Shown: positions 25,318 through 35,402 of the stretch, piece after piece
Numbering within the stretch: the first letter of the stretch is position 1
Layout: each line of letters opens with the position of its first letter
Assembly: GCA_903905065.1 (NCBI GenBank)
Contig: CAIVEW010000039.1
Coordinates: 62,001 to 126,000 of the forward strand
Direction: 5' to 3'
Length of the DNA stretch: 64,000 bases
Origin: an uncultured Bacteroidota bacterium
Lineage (GTDB): Bacteria; Bacteroidota; Bacteroidia; Chitinophagales; Chitinophagaceae
Translations under genes and position numbers: made by a program
The notes under the pieces: generated by a model
Told to the model about the DNA's origin: nothing
Seen by the model: only the letters and a program-made list of their open reading frames with translations
The model's database searches: none

Positions 25318-26169
25318 ATGAAAAGTATTGATTTTACAAAGCCTAGTGGCTTTCCGCTGACACAAGACCAGCTGGGCTATATGCAAACCGCATATACAGA
25401 ATGTCTTAACGCCCTCGTAGCAATAGGCGGCAGCGGACCTTTCGCCATCAGTGGATGCGTAGTCACTAAAACACTGGTCAGCGGAACGACATTCAACTAT
25501 TCCGTAACCGCAGGCTGGGTATACTACAACGGCAGTATGATACGAGTTCCTGCGACAAGCCTTACCGGGATAGATGAAAGCGTCAATGCAGCGTATATGC
25601 TGGTGACGCCTACTGCTGCGCCGCTCTCATTTTATAACGGCAGTAATCCCAATGTGATCCTGGACAGCAGTATAAGCCTCGTTGCGCAAGTGATAGGCAC
25701 TGCCGACGATAGTACACATTTCTTGTTGAGTGAGTTGATACCCTTTGGCGTTAGCTTCGGTAATAATAATAAGGAAAGCGCCTGGAACACTTTGATCGTA
25801 AACACTGCACCTGCTGATGGTGGCGTAACCGGCAACATTTATTACAAGAAGAACTTCCTCACAAATACACTGCAGTTGAGAGGTTTTTTAAGCGCTAACA
25901 ATGCTCAGAATTTCGCGGCATCGCCTGCAAGTCTGTATCCTTTGATGTGTACTTTACCTACTGGGTATTGGCCAGCCAATCCTTCCGCGTTTTTTATGGC
26001 TAACAAATTTTTCGCGACTCAGATATTAGATGATACAGGCATTGACTATATCAGAAATGTTGAATGTAGCGTTAACGTGGCCGGACAGCTATTAATAAGA
26101 TGGATAAGGCCAAACATATCAATTACAGGATATAGTATTGAGTTCAATACAATAATACCACTGGATTGA
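25318..26169 (+). CDS. Putative tail fibre protein
   Basis: A 283-residue protein, last gene of the phage block. The start MKSIDFTKPSGFPLTQDQLGYMQTAYTECLNALVAIGG is typical of fibre/structural proteins next to gpI. The rest is strand-rich with low-complexity turns (TTFNYSVTAGWVYYNGSMIRVP) and a cysteine-containing end. The stop lies 6 bp before the mreD stop on the opposite strand. No tail-fibre chaperone gene follows. The fibre call rests on position and composition. Confidence 0.45.
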   Translation: MKSIDFTKPSGFPLTQDQLGYMQTAYTECLNALVAIGGSGPFAISGCVVTKTLVSGTTFNYSVTAGWVYYNGSMIRVPATSLTGIDESVNAAYMLVTPTAAPLSFYNGSNPNVILDSSISLVAQVIGTADDSTHFLLSELIPFGVSFGNNNKESAWNTLIVNTAPADGGVTGNIYYKKNFLTNTLQLRGFLSANNAQNFAASPASLYPLMCTLPTGYWPANPSAFFMANKFFATQILDDTGIDYIRNVECSVNVAGQLLIRWIRPNISITGYSIEFNTIIPLD

Positions 26170-26175
26170 TGATCC

Positions 26176-26721
26176 CTATACCCTTGACGCACTCTGCCTC
26201 GTAAAAAGAAGGAGATACACAATAATAAAGAGCATGGAGGTCAGCGATGAAGCAATTATTTTCAGCAACAGGAAGCCAAAGTTCGAAAAATTCCAAAGTT
26301 CTATCGAGAAGAAGACAAAGTGGTGCAGCACAATTAAAAACGCACTGTATACCAGGAAGGGCATCCAGCCCATGCTTCTTATAGATGGGTGCTGGCCATC
26401 ATATTCTGAGAGATTACGTGGCAGTAATGCGCTCAGCACATTGGTCCGGAGGTAAGCAATAACAACAGTTGCAAAGGCATGCATCCCGGCAGTATTCATA
26501 AAAGAATCAACTGTCAGGCCTAGCCCAAAACCCATAAGCAACAACGCCCATACCGGAGTTTCGAAGGGAAGAAGAAGAATGAACAATGGGTAAACATAGG
26601 GGATGAATACCGGGAAACCGGCAGGCTCGCTCCACCAGCGCAGCGTGATCTTATTGAGGATCAGCACCTGCAGCAGGATGATAATGCAGAAACGTAAAAT
26701 ATTTTTTAAGTAAACGTTCAT
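26176..26721 (-). CDS. mreD: Rod shape-determining protein MreD
   Basis: A 181-residue polytopic membrane protein with five to six spans, last gene of the mreB-mreC-mreD order. It has the typical pattern ILRFCIIILLQVLILNKI at the N-terminus, PYVYPLFILLLPFETP, and a long C-terminal hydrophobic span. MreD anchors the elongasome with MreC and RodA. The end is convergent with the phage fibre gene, 6 bp away, so the phage block abuts the cell-shape operon directly. Confidence 0.85.
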   Translation of the reverse strand: MNVYLKNILRFCIIILLQVLILNKITLRWWSEPAGFPVFIPYVYPLFILLLPFETPVWALLLMGFGLGLTVDSFMNTAGMHAFATVVIAYLRTNVLSALLPRNLSEYDGQHPSIRSMGWMPFLVYSAFLIVLHHFVFFSIELWNFSNFGFLLLKIIASSLTSMLFIIVYLLLFTRQSASRV

Positions 26722-26763
26722 TTCTTTCCTTTTTTGTCATCCTGAGCGAAGTCGAAGGATCAT

Positions 26764-26803
26764 TCGACCTCACCCTCCCCTTGGGGGAGGGCCGGGGAGA
26801 GGC
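26764..26803. repeat. GC-rich palindrome between mreD and mreC
   Basis: CCTCACCCTCCCCTTGG and GGGAGGGCCGGGGAGAGG form an imperfect hairpin in the mreC-mreD gap. It belongs to the same dispersed class as the units at 2521 and 14245. Confidence 0.5.
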
Positions 26804-26805
26804 CA

Positions 26806-27660
26806 CTACTTTTTAGCCGACGAATCTTCCACGATCTTTTTTTCTATTACCATCTTATTTTCGATCACATAAACATACTGCAGATTATGGAAGTTCGTTG
26901 ACGATTGCAGGTAAATCAGTTGCATCGCATTCTTTTTCACTACAACTGTTTTCAGCACAGTACCTATCAATATATCGGGAGAAAAAATAGAGAAGATCGC
27001 AGTATAAACTGAATCTCCTTTTTTCACTTTTACTTGCTGCGGCACATCCGTCATTACCAGTACATCCGGTTGCTTCTCATCCCATATTATGTATCCGTTC
27101 GTTCCGTCTTTCAGCTTCGCGCTTACTTTTTGCTTGGAGCTTAGTATAGAGAGCACGCTCGCAAAATGAGCGGATACATGTTCCACGCGGCCCACAATTC
27201 CGGTACCCGAAATTACTGCCATGTTTTTGCTTATGCCATCCTTAGATCCCCTGTTTATGGTAATGTAGTTATCGCTGGCGTTCGTGGAGTTATTAATAAC
27301 CCTGGCTGTACGGTACAAATAGTCGGCAAACTTCACGATGTGTGTGGACGAATCTGTAGGATATAATTTACGATGCACCACGCTGTCTTTCAATGTATCT
27401 ACACTGTGCAGTTGGTCTATCTCGTTCCTGAGCCGTGCATTTTCATTTACAAGGCTATCGTTCATTTTCCGCAATCCGAAGTAGTAAACCACGTCGCTTT
27501 GCTTCTTATATACAAGCCCGGATACCATGTTGGCCGAGCTAATGATGTCATTACCCTGCAGCGTATTAGTATGCTCTATAAGTATCACGCATACTATTTC
27601 CAGGATCAGAAATAATATGAGGTTAAAAAAGCGCCGTACAAAGAGTATGAAATTGCGCAC
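26806..27660 (-). CDS. mreC: Rod shape-determining protein MreC
   Basis: A 284-residue protein with an N-terminal membrane span (residues 9-30). A coiled coil follows (NDSLVNENARLRNEIDQLHS), then two beta domains with the MreC signature segments TARVINNSTNASDNYITINRGSKDGISKNMAVI and VGRVEHVSAHFASVLSI. It acts outside the inner membrane, linking MreB/MreD to penicillin-binding proteins. It is 84 bp upstream of mreD and 212 bp downstream of mreB. Confidence 0.9.
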   Translation of the reverse strand: MRNFILFVRRFFNLILFLILEIVCVILIEHTNTLQGNDIISSANMVSGLVYKKQSDVVYYFGLRKMNDSLVNENARLRNEIDQLHSVDTLKDSVVHRKLYPTDSSTHIVKFADYLYRTARVINNSTNASDNYITINRGSKDGISKNMAVISGTGIVGRVEHVSAHFASVLSILSSKQKVSAKLKDGTNGYIIWDEKQPDVLVMTDVPQQVKVKKGDSVYTAIFSIFSPDILIGTVLKTVVVKKNAMQLIYLQSSTNFHNLQYVYVIENKMVIEKKIVEDSSAKK

Positions 27661-27723
27661 TTTTTATTTGGAATTTGGTAGTTCGGCTTCGCTCACTATG
27701 ACAAAATGGAATTGGGAACCTTG

Positions 27724-27746
27724 CCTACCGGCAGGCAGGTTAGGAT
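27724..27746. repeat. CCTACCGGCAGGCAGG repeat between mreC and mreB
   Basis: Another copy of the dispersed GGCAGGCAGG palindrome core, in the mreB-mreC spacer. Confidence 0.5.
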
Positions 27747-27872
27747 GAAGACTTAATTTTTGCAGCATCATATCTGACTTGATTTTTCTCCGTATTTATG
27801 CGTAATTACTGAAAATGGCGCTCGTTCAAAACAATCCAAACTACTAATTACAAATTCCCAATTCCACAAAAA

Positions 27873-28904
27873 TTACTTCATTAAAAAAGGCATTCTCGCA
27901 ATGTTCTTAAGTGCCATGCCTGTGCCACGCACTACTGCACGAAGAGGATCATCTGCCACATGCACCGGTAACTTTATTTTGTGCGAAATACGTTTGTCCA
28001 GTCCACGCAGCAATGCCCCGCCACCGGTCAGGTAAAGCCCACGGCGATAAATATCAGCGGCAAGCTCGGGAGGTGTGCTTTCCAGCGCCTTTAAGATAGC
28101 TTCTTCTATTTTGAAGATCGATTTATCCAGCGCTTCCGCCACTTCCTGGTAGGACACCATGATCTGCTTTGGAATACCGGTTACCAGGTCGCGGCCGTTT
28201 ACAGCAATATCATCAGGTGGGTTGTCCAGTTCCTTTAGTGCAGAACCCACATGTATCTTTATTTGTTCTGCAGTACGCTCACCTATCATCAGGCTGTGAT
28301 AGCGGCGCATGGCCTCCATAATGTCCCCGGTAAATTCATCCCCAGCAATACGAATGGATTGGTCGCATACAATACCTGCAAGTGCGATCACAGAAATGCC
28401 TGTGGTGCCACCGCCAATATCAATGATCATATTGCCGGTCGGTTCCTCCACGTCTATACCTATACCCAGGGCTGCAGCCATAGGCTCATGTATCATATAC
28501 ACCTCTTTGGCACCTGCCTGTTCTGCCGAATCGCGCACTGCCCTTTTTTCAACTTCGGTAATGCTCGATGGGATACAGATCACCATACGCCAACTTGGAG
28601 GGAACATTGGTTTTTTGGGATAAACCAATTTTATCATCTCCCTCAACATCCCTTCAGCAGCATTAAAGTCAGCAATTACACCATCTTTAAGCGGCCGTAT
28701 TGTTTTGAGATTCTCGTGGGTTTTTTCATGCATCATCATGGCCTTCTTGCCCACAGCTACAATTTTGTTTGTAGTCCGGTCAATAGCTACTATTGATGGT
28801 TCATCCACCACCACCTGGTCGTTATGTATGATAAGCGTATTGGCAGTGCCAAGATCTATTGCGATTTCCTGTGTAAGAAACTTAAAAAAGCCTAAAAAAC
28901 TCAT
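27873..28904 (-). CDS. mreB: Rod shape-determining protein MreB (actin-like)
   Basis: A 343-residue actin-fold ATPase. Visible motifs: phosphate-1 DLGTANTLI (near 17-25), phosphate-2 IIDIGGGTTGISVIAL, and the adenosine motif LTGGGALLRGLDKRIS. It polymerises under the inner membrane and guides cell-wall synthesis along the long axis. It is the first gene of the mreBCD cluster, reading away from carB. All key residues look intact. Confidence 0.95.
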   Translation of the reverse strand: MSFLGFFKFLTQEIAIDLGTANTLIIHNDQVVVDEPSIVAIDRTTNKIVAVGKKAMMMHEKTHENLKTIRPLKDGVIADFNAAEGMLREMIKLVYPKKPMFPPSWRMVICIPSSITEVEKRAVRDSAEQAGAKEVYMIHEPMAAALGIGIDVEEPTGNMIIDIGGGTTGISVIALAGIVCDQSIRIAGDEFTGDIMEAMRRYHSLMIGERTAEQIKIHVGSALKELDNPPDDIAVNGRDLVTGIPKQIMVSYQEVAEALDKSIFKIEEAILKALESTPPELAADIYRRGLYLTGGGALLRGLDKRISHKIKLPVHVADDPLRAVVRGTGMALKNIARMPFLMK

Positions 28905-29215
28905 TATGGCGGTAATTTTATAATAATCGCAAAAATGCGAAAAAAGTAATACAGTTTAGGATAGTTTTATCCTGTTCGGCAAAATTATGCAAATAATTAT
29001 CCCCGAACGGGTAATTTGTAAGATATATGTGCAAAACGCTACAGCAATTAGACACTTTTAACATATGAGCGATGCTGTGCGACATATGGAGCAAGCACGT
29101 AATGTAAAATCCAATCACTATTTTTTTATACTTTTGCGCCTCGGGCGTTGAGCCCGATTTCCATATCTGCTCATCGCGTCTTTGATTGTTTAATTTTTTA
29201 ATTTCTAATTTCAGA
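28905..29215. other. Divergent spacer between mreB and carB
   Basis: About 310 bp without a gene, AT-rich, holding the promoters of mreB (minus) and carB (plus). A candidate -7 box for carB is at 29129-29136. A TTGTTTAATTTTTTAATTTC stretch lies directly before the carB ATG. Confidence 0.5.
29129..29136 (+). promoter_or_regulatory. Candidate Bacteroidota -7 box for carB
   Basis: TACTTTTG fits the TAnnTTTG -7 consensus of the major Bacteroidota sigma factor, about 80 bp upstream of the carB ATG. No convincing -33 TTTG lies at the right distance, so confidence is low. Confidence 0.35.
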
Positions 29216-32062
29216 ATGCCACGCGATCTTTCTATTAAAAGTGTCCTTATCATCGGTTCTGGTCCCATTATTATCGGGCAGGCTTGCGAGTTCGACTATT
29301 CCGGCACACAAGCTGCCCGCAGCCTTCGGGAAGAAGGGGTAAAGGTGATACTGATAAATTCTAACCCTGCCACCATAATGACCGATCCGATGATGGCAGA
29401 CCGGGTCTATCTGCTGCCGCTGACTGTGGAAAGCATAGAGCAGATACTGGAAGAGAATGAAATAGATGCCGTGCTGCCAACAATGGGTGGACAAACAGCG
29501 CTAAACCTTGCCAAAGAAGCAGACGAACTGGGTGTGTGGGAGCGCTTTAATGTGAAGCTCATAGGCGTGGATATAAAAGCAATAGACAAGGCGGAGGATC
29601 GCGAGCTGTTCCGCAAATGGATGATACAATTAGGTGTTCCGGTCGCAGAGGCCAGAACAGCTAATTCATTATTGGAGGGAAAGGAGTTTGCGCAGCAGAT
29701 AGGGTTGCCTATTGTTATCCGCCCATCATTCACATTAGGTGGTTCGGGTGGCGGCATTGTGATGCATAAAGATGAACTCGACGGGGCACTGGAGCGTGGC
29801 CTTACGGCATCGCCTATGCACGAAGTACTGGTAGAAAGAGCAGTATTGGGATGGAAGGAATTTGAATTGGAACTGCTTCGCGATATGAATGACAACGTGG
29901 TGATCATTTGTACCGTCGAGAATTTTGACCCTATGGGCATTCATACGGGCGATAGCATCACCGTTGCACCTGCGATGACACTGAGTGATACTGCTTTCCA
30001 GTTGATGCGCAACACAGCGATAATGATGATGCGCGACCTGGGCAACTTCGCTGGTGGCTGTAATGTGCAGTTCGCCCTGAACCCCGAAACTGAGGAGATC
30101 ATTGCTATAGAAATAAATCCACGCGTGAGTCGTTCGTCAGCGCTCGCATCAAAAGCTACTGGATACCCTATCGCCAAGATAGCTGCAAAACTGGCTATAG
30201 GATATACGCTTGACGAATTAAAAAACCAGATCACACAGACTACTTCAGCTTATTTTGAGCCAGCGCTCGATTATGTGATCGTGAAAATGCCGCGCTGGAA
30301 TTTTGATAAGTTCAAAGGTGCGGATGACACCCTAGGACTGCAAATGAAATCTGTGGGTGAAGTAATGGCTATCGGCCGCACCTTCCCCGAAGCGCTTCAA
30401 AAAGCCTGTCAGAGCCTGGAAAACAATGCGACAGGCTTATCGTTTATCAGCACCAGCCGCCTGCGGCCGGAAGAGCTGATAGATACACTGAAGCGGCCTA
30501 CATGGGACCGCATATTCCGCATCAAGGAAGCAATGGCGGCTGGCGTATCCATAAAAACAATAAGGGAACTAACACAAATAGACCGGTGGTTTTTGTACCA
30601 GATACAGGATATCGTAAACCTGGAAACAGAGATACGCAAATACAAGCACCTCGAAAAACTTCCGGAAGATCTGCTGCGCCAGGCAAAGCAAATGGGATTT
30701 GGAGATGAGCAGATTGCAGAACTGGTAAAAGATTGTACCGAAGAAGAAGTATATGAGCATAGAAAAGCTCTGGGTATTACCCGTGTTTTCAAAATGGTGG
30801 ACACCTGCAGTGCGGAGTTTGAAGCAAAAACGCCGTACTTCTATAGCACTTTTGAGCAACGTCCCGTTTCGTCGCCCTTAGAAGTTTCTAACGAGAGTAA
30901 AGTATCGGAAAAGAAAAAAATCATAGTGCTTGGCTCTGGGCCAAACCGCATAGGCCAGGGTATTGAATTTGATTATTGCTGTACGCACGGGCTCATGGCC
31001 ATCAGGGAATGCGGTTACGAATCTATAATGGTAAACTGTAACCCGGAAACAGTATCCACCGATTTTGACATAGCAGATAAGCTGTATTTTGAACCGGTCT
31101 ACTGGGAGCATTTGTGGGAGATCATAGAACATGAAAAGCCGGATGGCGTTATCGTTCAGCTTGGCGGCCAAACAGCCCTGAAGTTGGCAAAGCGCCTTCA
31201 TGAAAAAGGAATAAAGATCATAGGCACGTCGTTTGACAACATGGATATTGCCGAAGACCGCGGCCGCTTTAGCGACACACTTAAAGAACTGGGTATCCCC
31301 TATCCCAATTATGGCACGGCATATACTACAGACGAGGCCATAGAAGTGGCGAAGGAAGTTGGTTATCCCGTGTTAGTGCGCCCCTCATACGTTCTTGGCG
31401 GCCAACGCATGCGGATAGTTATCAATGATGAGGAGCTGGAAAAAAGCGTAGTAAGCCTGCTCAAGCACCTTCCCGGGAATAAGATCCTCATCGATCATTT
31501 CTTGGATCGCTGCCAGGAAGCGGAAGTAGATGCGATATGCGACGGTGAAACGGTGCATATCATGGGCATTATGGAGCATATAGAACCGGCAGGCATCCAC
31601 AGCGGTGATAGCCACGCCGTCTTGCCGGCTTTCAACCTTACCCCCCTGATCGTTGATGAAATGGCCGATATTGCCAAAAAGATCGCGTTGCGCCTCAACA
31701 TAAAAGGGCTGATAAACATACAGTATGCGATTAAAGATGGTAAAGTATTTGTGATAGAAGCTAATCCACGTGCCAGCCGCACTACGCCGTTCATTGCTAA
31801 GGCATATGGTATCCCTTATCTCAATATAGCTACGAAGGTGATGCTGGGCGAGATGAAACTAAAAGGTCTGAAGCTGGTGCAAAAACTGGAAGGCTTCGCG
31901 GTAAAAGAACCCGTATTCAGCTTTAATAAATTTCCCAACGTAAACAAGGAACTGGGGCCGGAAATGAAAAGCACCGGAGAGGCCATCAGGTTCATAAAAA
32001 ACCTGCGCGATCCCTGGTTTAGAAATCTGTACAAAGAGCGCAGCATGCACCTGAGTAAGTAA
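29216..32062 (+). CDS. carB: Carbamoyl-phosphate synthase large subunit
   Basis: A 948-residue protein from the ATG at 29216 (an earlier frame start at 29186 lacks family support). Two homologous ATP-grasp synthetase units are seen, opening with [17 protein letters not shown] and [17 protein letters not shown]. Each has its own ATP-grasp core ([33 protein letters not shown]). It makes carbamoyl phosphate from bicarbonate, ammonia (via CarA) and 2 ATP for pyrimidine and arginine synthesis. The protein ends at MHLSK, right after the second unit, so the C-terminal MGS-like allosteric domain (about 130 residues in E. coli) is absent, as I recall for several Bacteroidota. No carA gene is adjacent. 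Confidence 0.95.
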   Translation: MPRDLSIKSVLIIGSGPIIIGQACEFDYSGTQAARSLREEGVKVILINSNPATIMTDPMMADRVYLLPLTVESIEQILEENEIDAVLPTMGGQTALNLAKEADELGVWERFNVKLIGVDIKAIDKAEDRELFRKWMIQLGVPVAEARTANSLLEGKEFAQQIGLPIVIRPSFTLGGSGGGIVMHKDELDGALERGLTASPMHEVLVERAVLGWKEFELELLRDMNDNVVIICTVENFDPMGIHTGDSITVAPAMTLSDTAFQLMRNTAIMMMRDLGNFAGGCNVQFALNPETEEIIAIEINPRVSRSSALASKATGYPIAKIAAKLAIGYTLDELKNQITQTTSAYFEPALDYVIVKMPRWNFDKFKGADDTLGLQMKSVGEVMAIGRTFPEALQKACQSLENNATGLSFISTSRLRPEELIDTLKRPTWDRIFRIKEAMAAGVSIKTIRELTQIDRWFLYQIQDIVNLETEIRKYKHLEKLPEDLLRQAKQMGFGDEQIAELVKDCTEEEVYEHRKALGITRVFKMVDTCSAEFEAKTPYFYSTFEQRPVSSPLEVSNESKVSEKKKIIVLGSGPNRIGQGIEFDYCCTHGLMAIRECGYESIMVNCNPETVSTDFDIADKLYFEPVYWEHLWEIIEHEKPDGVIVQLGGQTALKLAKRLHEKGIKIIGTSFDNMDIAEDRGRFSDTLKELGIPYPNYGTAYTTDEAIEVAKEVGYPVLVRPSYVLGGQRMRIVINDEELEKSVVSLLKHLPGNKILIDHFLDRCQEAEVDAICDGETVHIMGIMEHIEPAGIHSGDSHAVLPAFNLTPLIVDEMADIAKKIALRLNIKGLINIQYAIKDGKVFVIEANPRASRTTPFIAKAYGIPYLNIATKVMLGEMKLKGLKLVQKLEGFAVKEPVFSFNKFPNVNKELGPEMKSTGEAIRFIKNLRDPWFRNLYKERSMHLSK

Positions 32063-32123
32063 AATGTTATTCTGCTATTCCGTTATACGTAGATTTTACA
32101 TACATTCGCAAAAAATAATTTTT

Positions 32124-33281
32124 ATGAAAAAACTTATACTACCTGTTGTTGCATTACTATTGGCTGCTGATACTAACGCCCAGATTACGCTGAATTCCAG
32201 CAGTTATCCTACTTCTGTATTTGGTACGGACAGTTTGAAAGTCACTGTTGCCGCGTCCTCCTTTCCTTCGTTTGCTGCTGCGGCAAATGGCTCATGGGAT
32301 CTGAGCACCGTTACGGACTCTACACCAGTATTGTATGCATATCGCGTCCCAACTACTACATACCAATTTGCAGACAGCAATTTTTACAGCCTATCTTCCT
32401 ACAGCTATCAGGGCAATGTGCAATCGTCTATAGTTAGCACTGGACTTTTGGAATATGGTGTTAACGTGCAGCAGGCCGGATACAGCCTCACGGCAGTTAC
32501 GTTTGGAGCAAGTGACAGCTTAATAATACCAACTCAGAGCAAACTGTATTCTTCACCGCGTACCAAAATTGCCTTCCCAGCTACTTATCATTCGTCATGG
32601 GCGTCTACTTACAACTTTGATTTTGATTTTGTTTTGTCGGTTGCAATTGCTGGTTTAGCTGACTCCCCTGGGGTTGTACGTGCTTACACAATAGAGAAAG
32701 ACTCCGTAATCGGTTGGGGCAAGATGAGAGTAAAGACCATAGCTGGCACACCCTCCAGCTGGTTCGATGTTTTACAGGTACAGACAAAAACTACAACTGT
32801 TGATAGTTTCTTTATTGGCGATGCACCAGCGTCCGGCACTTTGCTGAGTGCTTTAGGTGTTACCCAAGGTCAGGTAACAACTACTTATGAGCAAAACTAT
32901 TACCGCCCTGAAGAAGTTACAGCTTTTGCAAACGTTCAGTTTACCGATAGCACATACACTACACCAACCCAGGCAACAACGCATACACAGCGCACGGTGA
33001 ATCTTGGCGTAGCTGAAGCTGGCACAGGTGCCAACGTGAGTATCTATCCTAACCCGGTTAATGGTGGGGAGCTTACCATCACCCTGCCAGCAATGGCCGG
33101 CGTATGGAGCTATGAGCTTATAGATATGAGCGGCAAGACAGTTGCAGCAGAATCGCTCACAGTATCGGGCAACGTTGGTCACATGGCGATCCCTACTTCC
33201 GTGGCTCCGGGCATCTGTTATATCCGTTTGACCAATAACGGAAAGCAAGTTTCTGTAAAGGCACTAGATATAGTGAAATAA
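32124..33281 (+). CDS. Type IX-secreted protein with Por-type C-terminal domain
   Basis: A 385-residue protein from the ATG at 32124 with a signal peptide (MKKLILPVVALLLAADTNAQ). The middle region is strand-rich and Ser/Thr-rich, with no enzyme motif recognised. The last 80 residues form a type IX sorting domain: VSIYPNPVNGGELTI, WSYELIDMSGKTV, and ICYIRLTNNGKQVSVKALDIVK. Such domains direct export across the outer membrane and attachment to the cell surface. A terminator follows at 33300. Function of the passenger part is unknown. Confidence 0.8.
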   Translation: MKKLILPVVALLLAADTNAQITLNSSSYPTSVFGTDSLKVTVAASSFPSFAAAANGSWDLSTVTDSTPVLYAYRVPTTTYQFADSNFYSLSSYSYQGNVQSSIVSTGLLEYGVNVQQAGYSLTAVTFGASDSLIIPTQSKLYSSPRTKIAFPATYHSSWASTYNFDFDFVLSVAIAGLADSPGVVRAYTIEKDSVIGWGKMRVKTIAGTPSSWFDVLQVQTKTTTVDSFFIGDAPASGTLLSALGVTQGQVTTTYEQNYYRPEEVTAFANVQFTDSTYTTPTQATTHTQRTVNLGVAEAGTGANVSIYPNPVNGGELTITLPAMAGVWSYELIDMSGKTVAAESLTVSGNVGHMAIPTSVAPGICYIRLTNNGKQVSVKALDIVK

Positions 33282-33299
33282 TTCAGCCAAATAAAACGC

Positions 33300-33331
33300 G
33301 AAAGGCTGCCCCCGGGTGGCCTTTCTTTTTT
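33300..33331 (+). terminator. Rho-independent terminator
   Basis: GAAAGGC and GCCTTTC pair around an inner CCC/GGG, followed by TTTTTT. It ends the type IX-secreted protein transcript. Confidence 0.7.
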
Positions 33332-33366
33332 ATATTGTATCCTTAAATCCACATTGTTTTCGTTTT

Positions 33367-34797
33367 ATGGATGTTAGCCAGCAGTCATTAAAAGGTGCAG
33401 CCAAAGTTGGGCTGGGAGCGATGCTGGCGCTGTTTGTGATGTCAATAATCTTTTATAAAGAGCGAATTTTATTTTCTGACAGTGCTTTTTATACGTTTAA
33501 CATGATAAATGGTAAAGCATTTAGCATTGAGCACAACAGATATGGCTCGTTTATCACACAAGTGCTGCCCTGGATTGCTGTTAAAGCCAATTTGTCCCTA
33601 AGAACTATTTTGATATGTTACTCTGTTAGTTTCTATTTATTCTTTACATGTGCGGCATTCGTTGTGGTATATATGTGCAAGCAGTATGGTCTTGCATTGC
33701 TAATGATACTCTATTATTTCCTGTTTGTTAGTGAATCATATATATATGACAGTGAAACTATGCAGGCGGCAACATGGATGTTCCTGCTTTTTGCCGTGAC
33801 GGCCCGATTGGGTCACAGGAAGGCAACTGTTCCTTTGCTTCTGATCCCTTTTGCAGTACTGGCTTTCCTGACTTTTTCCACCCATTTTATCGTAATTATT
33901 CCAACGCTGTTTTTATGGATCTACTTCATCCTTGAGAAAAGAAACTGGCCATTCACCAACAGAATTTCCATACTTCTTAGCTGCGCACTTTTTGGAGTTA
34001 TCGGGCTAAAATTTCTAATGCCCTCTTCGTCCTACGACAGCGAGCACTTACGCGGGATCACCCATTTTTCTTTACAAGATATTCTGAATTCATTCACATG
34101 CCCTGAAGTAAAAGTGTTCCTGTCACGTTGCCTTACTAACTACTGGCCCGGTACACTGATTTTTATCGTTGGGATGGCTCAGCTGATAATTGAAAAACGA
34201 AAAATATTAGCATTATGGACGTTAATTTCTGTCGTCGGATACATCATACTTATGGGCCTTACTTACGGAGGTCTTGATGGTACCACCTTATTGTTTCATA
34301 TCGAAAGTGAATGGTCTTGTATAGGTATTATTGCCGCTACGCCCTTTGTCTTTGCATTTTTGCCGAGGATCAAATCTTCAATTGCTGTAGGACTGGTTGC
34401 CGGAATATTTGTTATAAGGCTGGCGTACATTATTTCGTTCCTGCCGCCTTTTACTGCCCGGATCAATATGAGTGAGCAGATATTAACGCAGATGCGAAAA
34501 AAGGGAATTAAAAAACTGGCGCTATATAACGATGCACACCTTTTGTCTGTCTCAAAACTGTATTGGGGGTTACCTTTTGAAAGCATGATGTTATCTTCCA
34601 TGAAGGGAGACAAGCCGCAACTGACATTTCTTTTCGTTAACCCGGATGACAAGCGGGTTTTAGAGCTTTTAAAAAATCCTGCGCTCTTCTATGACGCATT
34701 TTCCGGGTCTCCGTGCAATCTTTTAAATAATGAATACTTCCAGGTGGACGCCACCCAGCCTTACCAGGTAATGACCTATGCGGAGCTTTTAAAATAA
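33367..34797 (+). CDS. Polytopic membrane protein, glycosyltransferase-like
   Basis: A 476-residue protein from the ATG at 33367, with about ten hydrophobic spans. The pattern (a short N-terminal span, acidic residues in the first loop such as DSAFYTFNM, then long span series) is reminiscent of dolichyl-phosphate-sugar-dependent GT-C membrane transferases, but no diagnostic motif was found. The C-terminal 110 residues are soluble. Placed alone between a terminator and the thioesterase gene. Function is unassigned. Confidence 0.55.
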   Translation: MDVSQQSLKGAAKVGLGAMLALFVMSIIFYKERILFSDSAFYTFNMINGKAFSIEHNRYGSFITQVLPWIAVKANLSLRTILICYSVSFYLFFTCAAFVVVYMCKQYGLALLMILYYFLFVSESYIYDSETMQAATWMFLLFAVTARLGHRKATVPLLLIPFAVLAFLTFSTHFIVIIPTLFLWIYFILEKRNWPFTNRISILLSCALFGVIGLKFLMPSSSYDSEHLRGITHFSLQDILNSFTCPEVKVFLSRCLTNYWPGTLIFIVGMAQLIIEKRKILALWTLISVVGYIILMGLTYGGLDGTTLLFHIESEWSCIGIIAATPFVFAFLPRIKSSIAVGLVAGIFVIRLAYIISFLPPFTARINMSEQILTQMRKKGIKKLALYNDAHLLSVSKLYWGLPFESMMLSSMKGDKPQLTFLFVNPDDKRVLELLKNPALFYDAFSGSPCNLLNNEYFQVDATQPYQVMTYAELLK

Positions 34798-34851
34798 TCG
34801 CCTGCAAAACCTGATATTGCTGTAATTTTCCCTTTTAAAACGCGAATCAAA

Positions 34852-35364
34852 ATGCAAACGAAAAAACCACAGGATACATTTGTGATCATGTCTGAGCTGG
34901 TGCTACCAAATGATACCAACACATTGGGCAACCTCATGGGCGGTAAGCTTATGCACTGGATGGACATCGCAGCCGCTATCGCCTCACAAAAACATTGTAA
35001 CTGCCCGGTAGTGACCGCCTCTGTTGACAACATTTCTTTTACACAGCCGATAAGATTAGGCAACCTGCTGACCATAGAAGCCAAGTTGACTCGGTCGTTC
35101 AACACATCTATGGAAATCTATCTCCGCGTGTGGGGTGAGGACCTCACTGCCCAGTACAAATATCTCTCTAACGAGGCCTATATGACCTTTGTAGCCCTTG
35201 ACCCGCACGGGAAGCCACGTAAGGTGCCCGAGCTGGTGCCGGATACTGACCTGGAGAAAAAAATGTTTGAGGGAGCACTACGCCGTCGGCAGCTAAGGCT
35301 GATACTCGGGGGCAAAATGAAAACCGAGGATGCTGGTGAGTTGCGCGCCCTCTTTATTAAGTAG
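34852..35364 (+). CDS. Acyl-CoA thioesterase, hotdog fold (YciA type)
   Basis: A 170-residue hotdog protein. The signature is GNLMGGKLMHWMDIAAAIASQKHC with the typical Asp/His pair, followed by TASVDNISFTQPIRLGNLLTIEAKL and MEIYLRVWGEDL. These enzymes hydrolyse acyl-CoA esters and act as dimers or hexamers in the cytoplasm. The family is clear; substrate range is not. It lies 38 bp before the M16 gene and may be cotranscribed. Confidence 0.85.
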   Translation: MQTKKPQDTFVIMSELVLPNDTNTLGNLMGGKLMHWMDIAAAIASQKHCNCPVVTASVDNISFTQPIRLGNLLTIEAKLTRSFNTSMEIYLRVWGEDLTAQYKYLSNEAYMTFVALDPHGKPRKVPELVPDTDLEKKMFEGALRRRQLRLILGGKMKTEDAGELRALFIK

Positions 35365-35402
35365 TAACTTTATTGAACAATAGAACTGCTAAAAAGCAAA
35401 TA

